NCBI GenBank assembly: GCA_035560935.1 | Contig: DATMYQ010000386.1 | Location: 1 to 37,993, forward strand | DNA: 37,993 nt | Origin: DATMYQ01 sp035560935 | Lineage (GTDB): Bacteria; Bacillota; Negativicutes; Sporomusales; Sporomusaceae | Direction: 5' to 3' | In this document: in pieces, positions 1 to 8,469 of the stretch | How the letters are laid out: every line of letters starts with the position of its first letter | Position numbering within the stretch: the stretch's first letter is position 1 | Translations under genes and position numbers: made by a program | The notes under the pieces: generated by a model | What the model was told of the DNA's origin: nothing | Seen by the model: only the letters and a program-made list of their open reading frames with translations | Database searches by the model: none

Positions 1-40
1 ATATTAAAAACGCGAAAAAATGGAAACGGGGGCCTGAATC

Positions 41-739
41 ATGAAGCGGATTTGGCGAATGGGATACTGTAAGGGGTATGGTTTGATGCTGGGACTGTTG
101 GCGGTGATCTGTGGTGTGTGTCTGCCGCTGAATCCGGCGGCCGCATCGGCTTATCAGGACTGGACTGGAGTTTGGATGACGAATTTCGGTAAAATGAAAC
201 TGGAGCAAAACGGACGCATGGTCTACGGAAACTGGGGCGCGGACCGGGGCACGAACGGACAACTGGAGGGACAACTTACCGACGAATGGGGTTTTTATCT
301 GCAGGGAAAGTGCCAGGAAGAAGGGAAGAGCGGCGGTTTCCAGGTAAAAATAATTGAAAGTAATGAAAGCTTCTCCGGATGGTTATACACGCAGGACGAT
401 TTTTGGTTTGGACGTCGCCTGCACGTGGAGGATGCTGCTGCCCGCCAGCAGTGGCTGGACGTGTTGAATAATTCGCCGTATCACGTGACCGCGATGTTCA
501 TTTGCCCGGCAGGATCGGAAGAATGGCGGGAAGTATTGGGCGGCCGGGAGTTGCGCAGCGGTCAGCAGCGCAAAGTGATTTTTTTGCTGGATGACAGTGT
601 GGAGCGCTGGGACGTGAAAATCGTAAATTCCAATGGTGACTTTGCCGTATTTTCCGGACAAAGCATCAAAAAAGACCACACCAGCATTCATTATTATTAT
701 CGCGATGGCAGCGGAGCGATCCAGTTCGGCGTTGGCTAA
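41..739 (+). CDS. Secreted protein of unknown function
   Basis: A 232-residue protein with a clear signal peptide: basic residues (KRIWRM), a hydrophobic core at about residues 16-34, and an AAASA site that predicts cleavage before YQDW. The mature N-terminal part (about residues 40-125) has short Trp/Gly-rich strands of the type W-x-T-N-F-G-x-M-x-L, then V-Y-G-N-W and F-S-G-W. This is a beta-strand pattern seen in several uncharacterised secreted proteins. The C-terminal part (about 150-232) looks like a separate small beta domain. I do not recognise a function. It lies 32 bases before the MetE-like gene on the same strand and could share its transcript. The start is the first ATG, preceded by a G-rich Shine-Dalgarno stretch (GGGGGCC). 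Confidence 0.7.
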   Translation: MKRIWRMGYCKGYGLMLGLLAVICGVCLPLNPAAASAYQDWTGVWMTNFGKMKLEQNGRMVYGNWGADRGTNGQLEGQLTDEWGFYLQGKCQEEGKSGGFQVKIIESNESFSGWLYTQDDFWFGRRLHVEDAAARQQWLDVLNNSPYHVTAMFICPAGSEEWREVLGGRELRSGQQRKVIFLLDDSVERWDVKIVNSNGDFAVFSGQSIKKDHTSIHYYYRDGSGAIQFGVG

Positions 740-771
740 CGCTCCGGAGAACGGGAAGAGGGGATGAGAAA

Positions 772-1827
772 ATGCCGAAAAACAAGTGGATTCAGGCGGG
801 AGTAGCCACTGGCATCGGCAGTTTGCCGCATCAAACGGAAGCAGAGGCCCTGGCGGTAGTCGCCGGGGCGTTACCTTACTGGCCGCATTGGCCGCAATTG
901 CCGGCTAAACACGATGAACAGGGTTTTGTGGTTCAGTACGTCCAGCCTTTGCGGGCTCATGGACTGTTGAACGTGATACCACCGCGCGACCCGGTGTTTG
1001 TGCGCAGGCAGCCGGGCTGGGAAGAATGCAGTCTGGCTTTTTACGAAGCGTATCTGGCGTTCGTCAGCGGCAATGACACCGGCTATTTCTCTCTGCAGGG
1101 AGAAGCCTTTGCCGGTTTGGACGCTTTTGTGGACCGCTTTGACCGGCTGTTTCCGGCCGCTTGTGGGGTGAAGGGGCAGGTCAGCGGGCCGTTGACGGTG
1201 GGGTTACAGATTAAGGATGAAGAGGGACGGGCCTGCTTCTATGATGACAACCTTCGGGATATTCTGGTGAAATGTCTGGCAATCCAGGCTGTACTGGTGG
1301 CGCGGCGCTTAAAGGCACTGGGTAAACCGGTGCTGTTGTTTTTAGATGATCCCGGTCTGTTTTTGATTGGGTCGTCTCACTACATCACGCTGATACCGGA
1401 AATTTGCCGGCAGGCGTTGCTGGAAGCGATTGAATTGCTGCACCGGGAAGACGTTCGGGTCGGTGTGCATGCCTGTTCCGGCATGGACTGGTCGCTGCTG
1501 TTTGATTTGCCGCTGGACATGGTGAGCTTTGACGCTTATCATTATTTCCCCAGTATGCTTGTGCAGGCGAGCGCCTTGCAAGCATATCTGGAGTGGGGCG
1601 GCCATCTGGCCTGGGGAATCGTTCCCACGTCGGACGAAGCCTGGCAGGAAACGCCAGAATCCCTGGCGACCCGGTTTGCGGCGCAGGAGAAAGAATTGGT
1701 CGAACGAGGTGTTGACCGGGATTTGCTGCGGGAACAGATGATCTGGACGCCCAGTTGCGGTACCGGGGCTTTGCCGGTGGATCTGGCCGAGCAGGTGTAT
1801 CGTTTGCTGGGAGCGTTGAATTTCTAA
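772..1827 (+). CDS. MetE-like (UROD/MetE superfamily) methyltransferase, putative
   Basis: A 351-residue protein resembling the C-terminal catalytic barrel of cobalamin-independent methionine synthase. It starts with the G-I-G-S-L-P-H motif near residue 15, typical of the short MetE-like proteins of anaerobes. Candidate zinc ligands are visible: His233 and Cys235 in the VHACSG segment and Cys329 in the TPSCGTG segment, the usual H-x-C plus C arrangement. It lacks the N-terminal half of full MetE (about 750 residues), so it is a core methyltransferase. Its methyl donor may be a corrinoid protein or an unknown compound rather than methyltetrahydrofolate. Specificity cannot be read from sequence. 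An AGAGGGGATGAG stretch precedes the ATG. No corrinoid protein or methionine gene is adjacent. Confidence 0.72.
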   Translation: MPKNKWIQAGVATGIGSLPHQTEAEALAVVAGALPYWPHWPQLPAKHDEQGFVVQYVQPLRAHGLLNVIPPRDPVFVRRQPGWEECSLAFYEAYLAFVSGNDTGYFSLQGEAFAGLDAFVDRFDRLFPAACGVKGQVSGPLTVGLQIKDEEGRACFYDDNLRDILVKCLAIQAVLVARRLKALGKPVLLFLDDPGLFLIGSSHYITLIPEICRQALLEAIELLHREDVRVGVHACSGMDWSLLFDLPLDMVSFDAYHYFPSMLVQASALQAYLEWGGHLAWGIVPTSDEAWQETPESLATRFAAQEKELVERGVDRDLLREQMIWTPSCGTGALPVDLAEQVYRLLGALNF

Positions 1828-1911
1828 TCGCAGGCTAGGCGGACGCAGAAGGGAATAGCCGGTGCGGGTCGTTAATGACGCGGGATGCTAATTTCGTTTA
1901 TCGGAATTTGC

Positions 1912-1920
1912 TGCTATAAT
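1912..1920 (+). promoter_or_regulatory. Extended -10 promoter of the rhamnose operon
   Basis: TGCTATAAT combines a perfect TATAAT (1915-1920) with the TG of an extended -10 element. The -35 region 17 bases upstream is poor. The element sits about 40 bases before the rfbB start in the only sizeable gap upstream of the operon. Confidence 0.55.
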
Positions 1921-1961
1921 AGAATCGTTGAATGAGTTATGCAGGTCACAGGGAGGTATTT

Positions 1962-3017
1962 ATGCAAACTTTTCTTATCACCGGAGGCGCGGGGTTTATC
2001 GGCAGCCATTTTGTGCGGGAAGTGATCCGGAATACGGCTCACCGGGTGGTGAACCTGGATAAATTGACCTATGCGGGCAACCTGGACTCGTTGGCGGATG
2101 TGGCCGACCATTCCCGGTATTTTTTTCGACAGGGCGACATTGGCGATGAAACGCTGGTAACAGACCTGCTGACACAATATAGGCCAGATGCGGTGGTGCA
2201 TTTTGCGGCGGAATCCCATGTGGACCGTTCTATCGATGGTCCGGCGGCGTTTATTGAGACGAATATCGTGGGAAGCTTTCGCTTGCTGGAAGCGGTACGG
2301 AAATATTGGCGGGATTTGCCGGCAGAGCGACAGAAACAGTTCCGGTTTTTACATATTTCCACGGATGAGGTTTTTGGCACATTGGGCGATGAAGGGTATT
2401 TCACGGAAAGCACGGCTTATGCCCCCAATTCACCGTATTCGGCGTCGAAAGCAGCTTCAGATCATTTGGTACGGGCGTATCATCATACTTACGGGTTGCC
2501 GGTATTGACCACGAATTGTTCCAATAACTATGGTCCGTATCAGTTTCCGGAAAAATTAATCCCGTTGATTATCGGCAACGCGCTGGCCGGCAAACCCCTG
2601 CCGGTGTATGGTTCGGGACTGAATGTCCGGGATTGGCTGTACGTGGAAGATCATTGCCGGGCTTTGCTTACAGTACTGGGAAACGGCCGGCCGGGTGAAA
2701 CATACAATATTGGCGGGCATAACGAACGGACGAACATTTCCATCGTCCGGGCGATTTGTGACTTGCTGGACCGCAAAAGACCGCGGGAAGACGGCCAATC
2801 CTACCGGGGGCAGATTGTGCATGTACAGGATCGTCCCGGCCATGACCTGCGCTATGCCATTGATGCGGCAAAAATTGAAAAAGAGCTTGGCTGGACGCCG
2901 CAGGAAACGTTCGAAACCGGCATAGAGAAAACGGTGGACTGGTATTTGAATCATAGCGAATGGGGCCGGCGGGTCTGCGATGGCAGTTATCGGGGAGAAC
3001 GGCTGGGGACGATTTGA
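1962..3017 (+). CDS. rfbB: dTDP-glucose 4,6-dehydratase RfbB
   Basis: Converts dTDP-glucose to dTDP-4-keto-6-deoxyglucose, the second step of dTDP-L-rhamnose synthesis. It is an extended short-chain dehydrogenase. The NAD-binding G-G-A-G-F-I-G motif is at residues 8-14, the dehydratase triad Thr134-Asp135-Glu136 lies in the STDEVFG segment, and the catalytic Tyr159-x-x-x-Lys163 is in YSASK. The length of 351 residues is normal. I chose the ATG at 1962 rather than the upstream in-frame ATG at 1932: it has GGGAGG just upstream, and the protein then begins directly with the Rossmann strand. It is the first gene of a tightly packed operon with rfbA, rfbC and rfbD. Confidence 0.96.
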   Translation: MQTFLITGGAGFIGSHFVREVIRNTAHRVVNLDKLTYAGNLDSLADVADHSRYFFRQGDIGDETLVTDLLTQYRPDAVVHFAAESHVDRSIDGPAAFIETNIVGSFRLLEAVRKYWRDLPAERQKQFRFLHISTDEVFGTLGDEGYFTESTAYAPNSPYSASKAASDHLVRAYHHTYGLPVLTTNCSNNYGPYQFPEKLIPLIIGNALAGKPLPVYGSGLNVRDWLYVEDHCRALLTVLGNGRPGETYNIGGHNERTNISIVRAICDLLDRKRPREDGQSYRGQIVHVQDRPGHDLRYAIDAAKIEKELGWTPQETFETGIEKTVDWYLNHSEWGRRVCDGSYRGERLGTI

Positions 3018-3033
3018 AACGGGGGCTGAGTTC

Positions 3034-3918
3034 ATGGGAGTTCAAAAAGGAATTATTCTGGCCGGTGGTTCGGGTAGCCGTCTGTATCCGTTGACCCAGG
3101 CCGTCAGTAAACAATTGATGCCAATATATGACAAACCGATGATTTATTATCCTTTGTCGGTGCTTATGCTGGCGGGTATCCGGGATATTTTGATTATTAC
3201 CACGCCGCAGGATCAGACGGCGTTTCGGGTACTGCTGGGTGACGGCAGGCAATGGGGATTGCAACTGACGTATGAAGTGCAGCCCAGTCCTGACGGACTG
3301 GCTCAGGCGTTCTTGCTCGGCAAGCGGTTTATTGACGGAAAAAGTTGCGCATTGGTTTTGGGCGATAACATATTTTATGGTCATGGTTTCAGCAAAAAAC
3401 TGCAGGCGGCAGCGGACCGGACGGACGGTGCCACCGTGTTCGCTTACTGGGTCAAGGATCTGGAATGTTATGGCGTAGTGGAATTTGACGGTAACGGGCA
3501 GGCGCTGAGCCTGGAAGAAAAACCGCTTCAGCCCCGGTCCCATTTTGCCGTGACCGGATTGTATTTCTATGATGCGCAAGTGGTCGAGCTGGCGCAAAGC
3601 CTCAAACCGTCCCCGCGCGGTGAACTGGAGATTACTGACCTGAACCGGTTATACCTGGAAAATGGCGGGCTGCGGGTCGAAACCCTGGGACGGGGTTATG
3701 CCTGGCTGGATACCGGCACCCACGACTCGTTGCTGCAGGCCGCGAACTATATTGCCACGATTCAGGAACGCCAGGGTCTGCAGGTGAGTTGTCCGGAAGA
3801 AATTGCGTACCGGATGGGATATATCACCCGGGAGAGATTGGCGCAATTGGGTGAAACGATGAAAAAAAATGCTTACGGCCAATATTTGCTGCAATTGGCC
3901 GCAGAAGGCCGGGGGTGA
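3034..3918 (+). CDS. rfbA: Glucose-1-phosphate thymidylyltransferase RfbA
   Basis: Makes dTDP-glucose from dTTP and glucose-1-phosphate, the first step of dTDP-rhamnose synthesis. The nucleotidyltransferase signature L-A-G-G-S-G-S-R-L-Y-P-L-T is at about residues 9-21. The SKQLMPIYDKPMIYYPL segment that follows is diagnostic for RfbA, and the LGDNIFYG segment carries the metal-binding Asp. At 294 residues it has the usual length. The ATG at 3034 is preferred over an in-frame ATG at 2980 inside rfbB: GGGGG lies upstream and the protein then starts at the sugar-nucleotide fold. It follows rfbB by 16 bases and precedes rfbC by 4. Confidence 0.96.
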   Translation: MGVQKGIILAGGSGSRLYPLTQAVSKQLMPIYDKPMIYYPLSVLMLAGIRDILIITTPQDQTAFRVLLGDGRQWGLQLTYEVQPSPDGLAQAFLLGKRFIDGKSCALVLGDNIFYGHGFSKKLQAAADRTDGATVFAYWVKDLECYGVVEFDGNGQALSLEEKPLQPRSHFAVTGLYFYDAQVVELAQSLKPSPRGELEITDLNRLYLENGGLRVETLGRGYAWLDTGTHDSLLQAANYIATIQERQGLQVSCPEEIAYRMGYITRERLAQLGETMKKNAYGQYLLQLAAEGRG

Positions 3919-3922
3919 GCGG

Positions 3923-4486
3923 ATGAAGACTTTGAATACGGGAATACCGGGAGTGGTGATCGTTGAACCGGATGTACATGGTGACCACCGGGGATTTTTC
4001 ATGGAAACCTGGTCGCAGCGAAAGTATTATGAAATGGGACTGCCAGAAGGGTTTGTTCAGGACAATCTGTCATATTCGGCCCGGGGAACTCTGCGGGGAC
4101 TGCATTATCAGCACCCACATTCACAGGGAAAGTTAGTTTCGGTAGTACAGGGCGAGGTCTTTGACGTGGCTGTGGATATCCGCCGCGGTTCGCCTACATT
4201 TGGTAAATGGGAAGGGGCTCTTTTGTCGGGGGACAATCATCGGCAGTTTTATATTCCTCCCGGTTTTGCCCATGGTTTTTGCGTGGTCAGCTCAATGGCG
4301 TATTTTTACTATAAATGCACGGATTTTTATGCGCCAGAATGTGAAGGCGGCATCCAATGGAATGATCCGGACATTGGGATTGTCTGGCCAGTGACGGATG
4401 TTTTGCTGTCGGATAAGGACGCCCGGTATACCCGACTGCGGGACATTCCGGAAAGCCAGTTGCCGCCATGGAGGGAACGCCAGTGA
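3923..4486 (+). CDS. rfbC: dTDP-4-dehydrorhamnose 3,5-epimerase RfbC
   Basis: Epimerises dTDP-4-keto-6-deoxyglucose at C3 and C5, the third step of dTDP-L-rhamnose synthesis. It is a cupin fold of 187 residues. The active-site His61 is in the GTLRGLHYQ segment, and the VFDVAVDIRRGSPTFG segment carries the partner Asp. The PPGFAHGF strand and the later YK-TDFY-PE segment are also typical. The ATG at 3923 has GGGGGTGAG upstream. The stop codon overlaps the GTG start of rfbD by four bases, so the two are probably translationally coupled. Confidence 0.96.
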   Translation: MKTLNTGIPGVVIVEPDVHGDHRGFFMETWSQRKYYEMGLPEGFVQDNLSYSARGTLRGLHYQHPHSQGKLVSVVQGEVFDVAVDIRRGSPTFGKWEGALLSGDNHRQFYIPPGFAHGFCVVSSMAYFYYKCTDFYAPECEGGIQWNDPDIGIVWPVTDVLLSDKDARYTRLRDIPESQLPPWRERQ

Positions 4487-5319
4487 AAATTTTGATTACC
4501 GGTGCTGGCGGACAACTGGGGCGGGAACTGACCCGGCAGGCATCAGAGCATGAACTGATACTGACCGATGTGGCGAAAATGGATATTTCCTCCCACGAAC
4601 AAGTGCGGGAAATTTTCCGGCAGGTAAGGCCGGAAGCCGTTCTGCATTGCGCCGCCTATACCCAGGTGGACCGGGCGGAAACCGATTTTGACGGAGCCTA
4701 CCGGATCAATGTGGCCGGCACGAGGAATGTGGCCGCGGCTTGTCTGGAGACGGACGCCCGGATGATATACGTAAGCACGGATTATGTGTTTGACGGCGTG
4801 CAAAATCGACCATACCGGGAGTATGATCCCGTCAATCCCCAGAGTGTTTACGGACGGACGAAATGGCTGGGAGAAGAGATGGTTCGCCAGGTTCTGGGAC
4901 GGCATTATATCCTGCGGACCTCCTGGCTGTATGGTGAAGGACATAATTTTGTCCGGACTATGCTGAAATTAGCCAGAGAAAAGGACCAATTACAAGTGGT
5001 GAACGATCAAACCGGTTCGCCAACCCTGGCCAAAGATTTGGCCAGGGTGATGCTGCAATTGATACGGACGGACGCTTACGGAACCTATCACGTATCCGGC
5101 AACGGCTGCTGTACCTGGTATGAATTTGCCTGCCGGATTTTTCAGCTGGCAGGAATATCTATTCCGGTGCAGCCTGTTACCACGGCGTGCTTTGCCCAGC
5201 CGGCCCGGCGGCCCGTTTATTCGGTGCTGGACAATTATTTGCTGGCGATGACGATGGGGGATTCCATGCGGCATTGGGACGAGGCACTGCAGGAATATCT
5301 GGCGGCAGGAACGGCGTAA
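4483..5319 (+). CDS. rfbD: dTDP-4-dehydrorhamnose reductase RfbD
   Basis: Reduces dTDP-4-dehydrorhamnose to dTDP-L-rhamnose, completing the pathway. It is a short-chain dehydrogenase with ITGAGGQLG at the N-terminus (NADPH binding), a STDYVFDG segment and the catalytic YGRTK (Tyr-x-x-x-Lys). I place the start at the GTG at 4483 rather than the in-frame ATG at 4468. GGAGGG at 4470-4475 gives a 7-base spacing to the GTG, and the protein then begins at the first Rossmann strand. This gives 278 residues, the normal length. The start overlaps the rfbC stop as GTGA. Confidence 0.94.
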   Translation: MKILITGAGGQLGRELTRQASEHELILTDVAKMDISSHEQVREIFRQVRPEAVLHCAAYTQVDRAETDFDGAYRINVAGTRNVAAACLETDARMIYVSTDYVFDGVQNRPYREYDPVNPQSVYGRTKWLGEEMVRQVLGRHYILRTSWLYGEGHNFVRTMLKLAREKDQLQVVNDQTGSPTLAKDLARVMLQLIRTDAYGTYHVSGNGCCTWYEFACRIFQLAGISIPVQPVTTACFAQPARRPVYSVLDNYLLAMTMGDSMRHWDEALQEYLAAGTA

Positions 5320-5368
5320 TACAGCTTGGAAAGTGCAGTAAAACCATTAACAAAAAAGGCGGTGTCGC

Positions 5369-6262
5369 ATGTCGAAAAAACATAAGGTGCGCAAAGCGGT
5401 GATTCCGGCAGCCGGTTTGGGGACGAGATTCTTACCGGCCACCAAGGCACAACCGAAAGAAATGCTGCCGATTGTGGACAAACCGGCCATTCAGTACATT
5501 ATCGAAGAAGCCATTCAGTCGGGGATTGAGGAGATTCTGATTATCACCGGCCGCAACAAGCGGGCCATTGAGGATCATTTCGACCGGGCGGTGGAATTGG
5601 AATTGACGCTCAAAGCACAGGGGAAATACGAGTTATTGGCTCTGGTGGAAGAGTTATCGGATGTCACGCTGCATTATATCCGTCAAAAAGAAGCAAAGGG
5701 GTTGGGACACGCGGTGTTGTGCGCCAAACAATTTGTCGGCAATGAGCCGTTTGCCGTACTGCTCGGCGATGATATCATTGACGCCAATGTTCCCTGCTTG
5801 CGGCAATTGATGGACGTGTATGACGACTGCCCCGGCACGATTTTGGGAGTGCAGGAAGTGACCAGGGAAAAGGTTTCCAGCTATGGTATTGTCAAGCCGG
5901 TGCCCATCAAGGACAATGTCTGGAAGGTGGAGGATCTGGTGGAAAAACCGTCGTTGGAGGAAGCCCCCTCGCGGTTGGCGGTGTTGGGACGTTACATTAT
6001 CGAACCGGAAATTTTTGCCCTGCTGGAAGATACTCCCCCGGGCAGGGGCGGCGAGATTCAACTGACGGATGGCTTACGGCGCCTGGCGGCGATCAAGCCG
6101 GTATACGCCTACCAATTTGAAGGACGGCGTTATGATGTGGGCGACAAACAGGGATTTTTGGAAGCTACCGTCGAATTTGCCCTAAAACGTTCGGATTTGC
6201 GGGAACCGTTTCTGAAATATCTGATCACAACATTAGGACCGCTTTTGAACAAAAGAGCATAA
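5369..6262 (+). CDS. galU: UTP-glucose-1-phosphate uridylyltransferase GalU
   Basis: Makes UDP-glucose from UTP and glucose-1-phosphate, for envelope polysaccharides and glycosylation. The N-terminal signature VIPAAGLGTRFLPATKA, followed by PKEMLPIVDKPAIQYI, is characteristic of GalU/GtaB. The LGDDI segment holds the metal-binding aspartates, and VEKP and the YDVGDKQGFLEA segment are present. The 297-residue length is typical. It lies 49 bases after rfbD on the same strand and draws on the same glucose-1-phosphate pool as RfbA, so co-transcription is likely. AAGGCGG provides a ribosome-binding site. Confidence 0.95.
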   Translation: MSKKHKVRKAVIPAAGLGTRFLPATKAQPKEMLPIVDKPAIQYIIEEAIQSGIEEILIITGRNKRAIEDHFDRAVELELTLKAQGKYELLALVEELSDVTLHYIRQKEAKGLGHAVLCAKQFVGNEPFAVLLGDDIIDANVPCLRQLMDVYDDCPGTILGVQEVTREKVSSYGIVKPVPIKDNVWKVEDLVEKPSLEEAPSRLAVLGRYIIEPEIFALLEDTPPGRGGEIQLTDGLRRLAAIKPVYAYQFEGRRYDVGDKQGFLEATVEFALKRSDLREPFLKYLITTLGPLLNKRA

Positions 6263-6310
6263 TGAGTTGCTAAAAACCAGCAAAAAGAAATTGGAAGGAC
6301 GTGGATAATC

Positions 6311-7789
6311 GTGAATAAAAATGCGTTTTCCAGCCTAAAACTAGAATCCGGTTTCGTATTTGATTTTACCAACTTATTTGGTGAGGGGAAGGTGACGGCG
6401 GAAGATCTGGCTGCGATTGATGAACGGCTGCAGGCGGCGCACCGGGCGGTGGAATATATGCGCTCCACGGGTGAAGTGAGGGGACATTTATCCAAAGACG
6501 GTACTCCGGAAAAAGTTTTATTCAGCCAATTACCCTACATTGCCGACGGCAACCTGAATTCGCCGGCTTCTCTGCAGCGGCTGGAAGAATTCGGCCAGTC
6601 TTTGCGCCACCGGGTGGATGCCGTCGTTTCCTTCGGGATCGGCGGTTCCTATCTGGGCAACAAAGTCTTGTTTGACGTTCATTGCGGTGAGTTTTGGAAT
6701 CATAAATCTCCGGAGGAACGTGACGGCTATCCCCGCCTGTATTTCAGCGGCAATAATATGGATCCCCGGCGAACCCGGGAATTGACCGGGGAACTGTTTG
6801 CCGAGGCCCGGCGTAAAACAGCGCAAGCCGGCACCGAGCCTTATCGGGTGCTGCTGATGGTGATTTCAAAGTCCGGGGGCACACTGGATACGATGTCCAA
6901 CTTCATGGTGATGTATGACGACTTGCTGAAACAGGAACCTCTATTGGCCGTGGAAGTAGTGGCTGTCACCGATCCGGCGACCGGATCGGGGGAAACGTTA
7001 TTGCACAAACTGGCGGTAGAGAAGGACTGGCCCATGTTCAGCGTTCCGGACGGTGTTGGCGGCCGGTTCAGCGTATTTTCGGAAGTGGGATTGGTGACGG
7101 CCGCCTGTATCGGCCTGGATATCCGGGCGTTTCTGGCCGGGGCCCGGGCGATGGATGAAGCCTGCCGTGACGGAGACATCCGCCGGAATCCGGCGCTGCT
7201 GAATGCAGCGCTGAAATATCTGGCGGCGGAAAAATATGGCCGCAATATTGAAGTGTTCATGCCATACGCGGATTACCTGAAATCGGTGGCGGAATGGTAT
7301 ATTCAACTGCTGGCCGAGTCACTGGGTAAGAAATTTGACCGGCAGGGGCGGGAAGTATGTTATGGCCGGACGCCGATTGTGGCGGTGGGAACTACCGATA
7401 TGCATGCCCAGACGCAGCAGCATCAGGACGGCAAACGGGATAAGGTGGTGCAGTTTGTCCAGGTACGGGACTGGGAAGCGGATCCGCTGATTCCCAATGT
7501 TTTTCCTGCCGTGCCGAAATTGGCGGAAATTTCGGGGCTGCATCTTAGCCAGGCTCTGGATGCCGCCCGGGAGGCCAACGCGGCGGCTCTGGCCAGCGAC
7601 GGTCGTTTCAGTGCCTTGTTTGTTATGCCGCGGCTGAACGCCTGGCATTTGGGGGAACTGCTGTATTTACTGGCGTTGTCGATTGCGTATGAAGGGGAGC
7701 TGGCGGATGTTGACGCGTTCGACCAACCGGGCGTGGAAGCCTATAAACGTTTGCTGGGGCCGCGCCTGCAGCAGGGAAACAAGCAATGA
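6311..7789 (+). CDS. pgi: Glucose-6-phosphate isomerase
   Basis: Interconverts glucose-6-phosphate and fructose-6-phosphate and so feeds hexose into the sugar-nucleotide genes upstream. Family marks are GIGGSYLGNK, the phosphate-binding VISKSGGTLDT, the catalytic Glu in LLAESLGKKF, the His-containing GTTDMHAQTQQHQDG segment, and a C-terminal DQPGVEAYK with the catalytic Lys. At 492 residues it sits between the Bacillus (about 450) and enterobacterial (about 550) forms. The start is a GTG at 6311; the nearby ATG at 6321 is out of frame. GGAAGG lies 12 bases upstream, a slightly long spacing. It is the last gene of the operon, followed by a terminator. Confidence 0.94.
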   Translation: MNKNAFSSLKLESGFVFDFTNLFGEGKVTAEDLAAIDERLQAAHRAVEYMRSTGEVRGHLSKDGTPEKVLFSQLPYIADGNLNSPASLQRLEEFGQSLRHRVDAVVSFGIGGSYLGNKVLFDVHCGEFWNHKSPEERDGYPRLYFSGNNMDPRRTRELTGELFAEARRKTAQAGTEPYRVLLMVISKSGGTLDTMSNFMVMYDDLLKQEPLLAVEVVAVTDPATGSGETLLHKLAVEKDWPMFSVPDGVGGRFSVFSEVGLVTAACIGLDIRAFLAGARAMDEACRDGDIRRNPALLNAALKYLAAEKYGRNIEVFMPYADYLKSVAEWYIQLLAESLGKKFDRQGREVCYGRTPIVAVGTTDMHAQTQQHQDGKRDKVVQFVQVRDWEADPLIPNVFPAVPKLAEISGLHLSQALDAAREANAAALASDGRFSALFVMPRLNAWHLGELLYLLALSIAYEGELADVDAFDQPGVEAYKRLLGPRLQQGNKQ

Positions 7790-7813
7790 AGCGGCAGCCA
7801 TAAAGAAAATGAT

Positions 7814-7855
7814 AAAATCCGCATTTTCCGTCGGAAAATTGCGGATTTTATTTTC
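7814..7855 (+). terminator. Terminator after pgi
   Basis: A long stem, AAAATCCGCATTTTCCG against CGGAAAATTGCGGATTTT with one unpaired base, is followed by TTTTATTTT. It closes the sugar-nucleotide operon. Confidence 0.8.
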
Positions 7856-7965
7856 ATGGTCATTGGCACTTCAAGATTTTAGCAGGAAAAACGTTTTTAA
7901 ACGCGAAAGTCAGTTAAGTGGAGAGGGTTTACAAATTATTATGCCATTGACAGGATTAAAGAGCG

Positions 7966-8469
7966 ATGATTACAGATGGGAAAGTTGCCGGAGTGCGGTG
8001 GCAGAAGCTGCTGCTTTACATTGTTATTGTTACCGCCGCGGGGCTTTTTTGGCTGGGAGGAGCGTTGTGGTTTGCTCCGTCTGCGCCGCCGCCGTCTGCC
8101 GGTCAACCGTCTGCGCCGCCATCGCCGGCAGCGATTTCTCCTCGATCTGTGGCGGTGAAGAACTATGGAAACTGGGCTGAACTGAGAGATCCTTTTCGGT
8201 ACGGTGGCTCGGCTGGTTACCTGACCGCCGCAGGGCCAGCTGTTGCCGAACCGGCAACATTGGCTGCCCGGAACGGATCGAACTCACTGCCGGTATTGAC
8301 CGGAGTTGTTCTTGGCGGTGAACCGGTGGCGATTATGCGCTGGGCCGGTAAAAGCCAGGCCTACAAGATCCGGGAACGGATCGGGGATTATACGGTGATC
8401 GCCATTGACGCCAGTTCGGTGATCCTGGCCGGTTCTGCCGGTTCACATACGCTGGTGCTGGGAAGGTGA
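7966..8469 (+). CDS. GspC/PilP-like inner-membrane partner of a secretin, putative
   Basis: A 167-residue bitopic protein. A short cytoplasmic N-terminus is followed by one membrane segment (about residues 14-36), then a Pro/Ala/Ser-rich linker (about 37-60) and an R-D-P-F motif near residue 77. A small C-terminal beta domain follows, with LPVLTGVVLGG and IGDYTVIAIDASSVIL. This is the architecture of PilP and the homology region of GspC, which contact the N-domains of secretins. The gene overlaps the secretin gene by four bases (GTGA), which supports that pairing. No ATPase, platform protein or pilin lies in the window. The start is uncertain because its ribosome-binding site is weak. The frame is supported by the membrane segment and the conserved C-terminus. 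Confidence 0.65.
   Translation: MITDGKVAGVRWQKLLLYIVIVTAAGLFWLGGALWFAPSAPPPSAGQPSAPPSPAAISPRSVAVKNYGNWAELRDPFRYGGSAGYLTAAGPAVAEPATLAARNGSNSLPVLTGVVLGGEPVAIMRWAGKSQAYKIRERIGDYTVIAIDASSVILAGSAGSHTLVLGR

Noticed and set aside
7683..8180. A 165-codon open frame across the end of pgi and the start of the PilP-like gene
   Set aside because: It overlaps the coding end of pgi and the pgi terminator, its translation is Cys/Arg/Ala-rich with no domain, and the alternative frame starting at 7966 gives a clear membrane segment and a conserved C-terminus.
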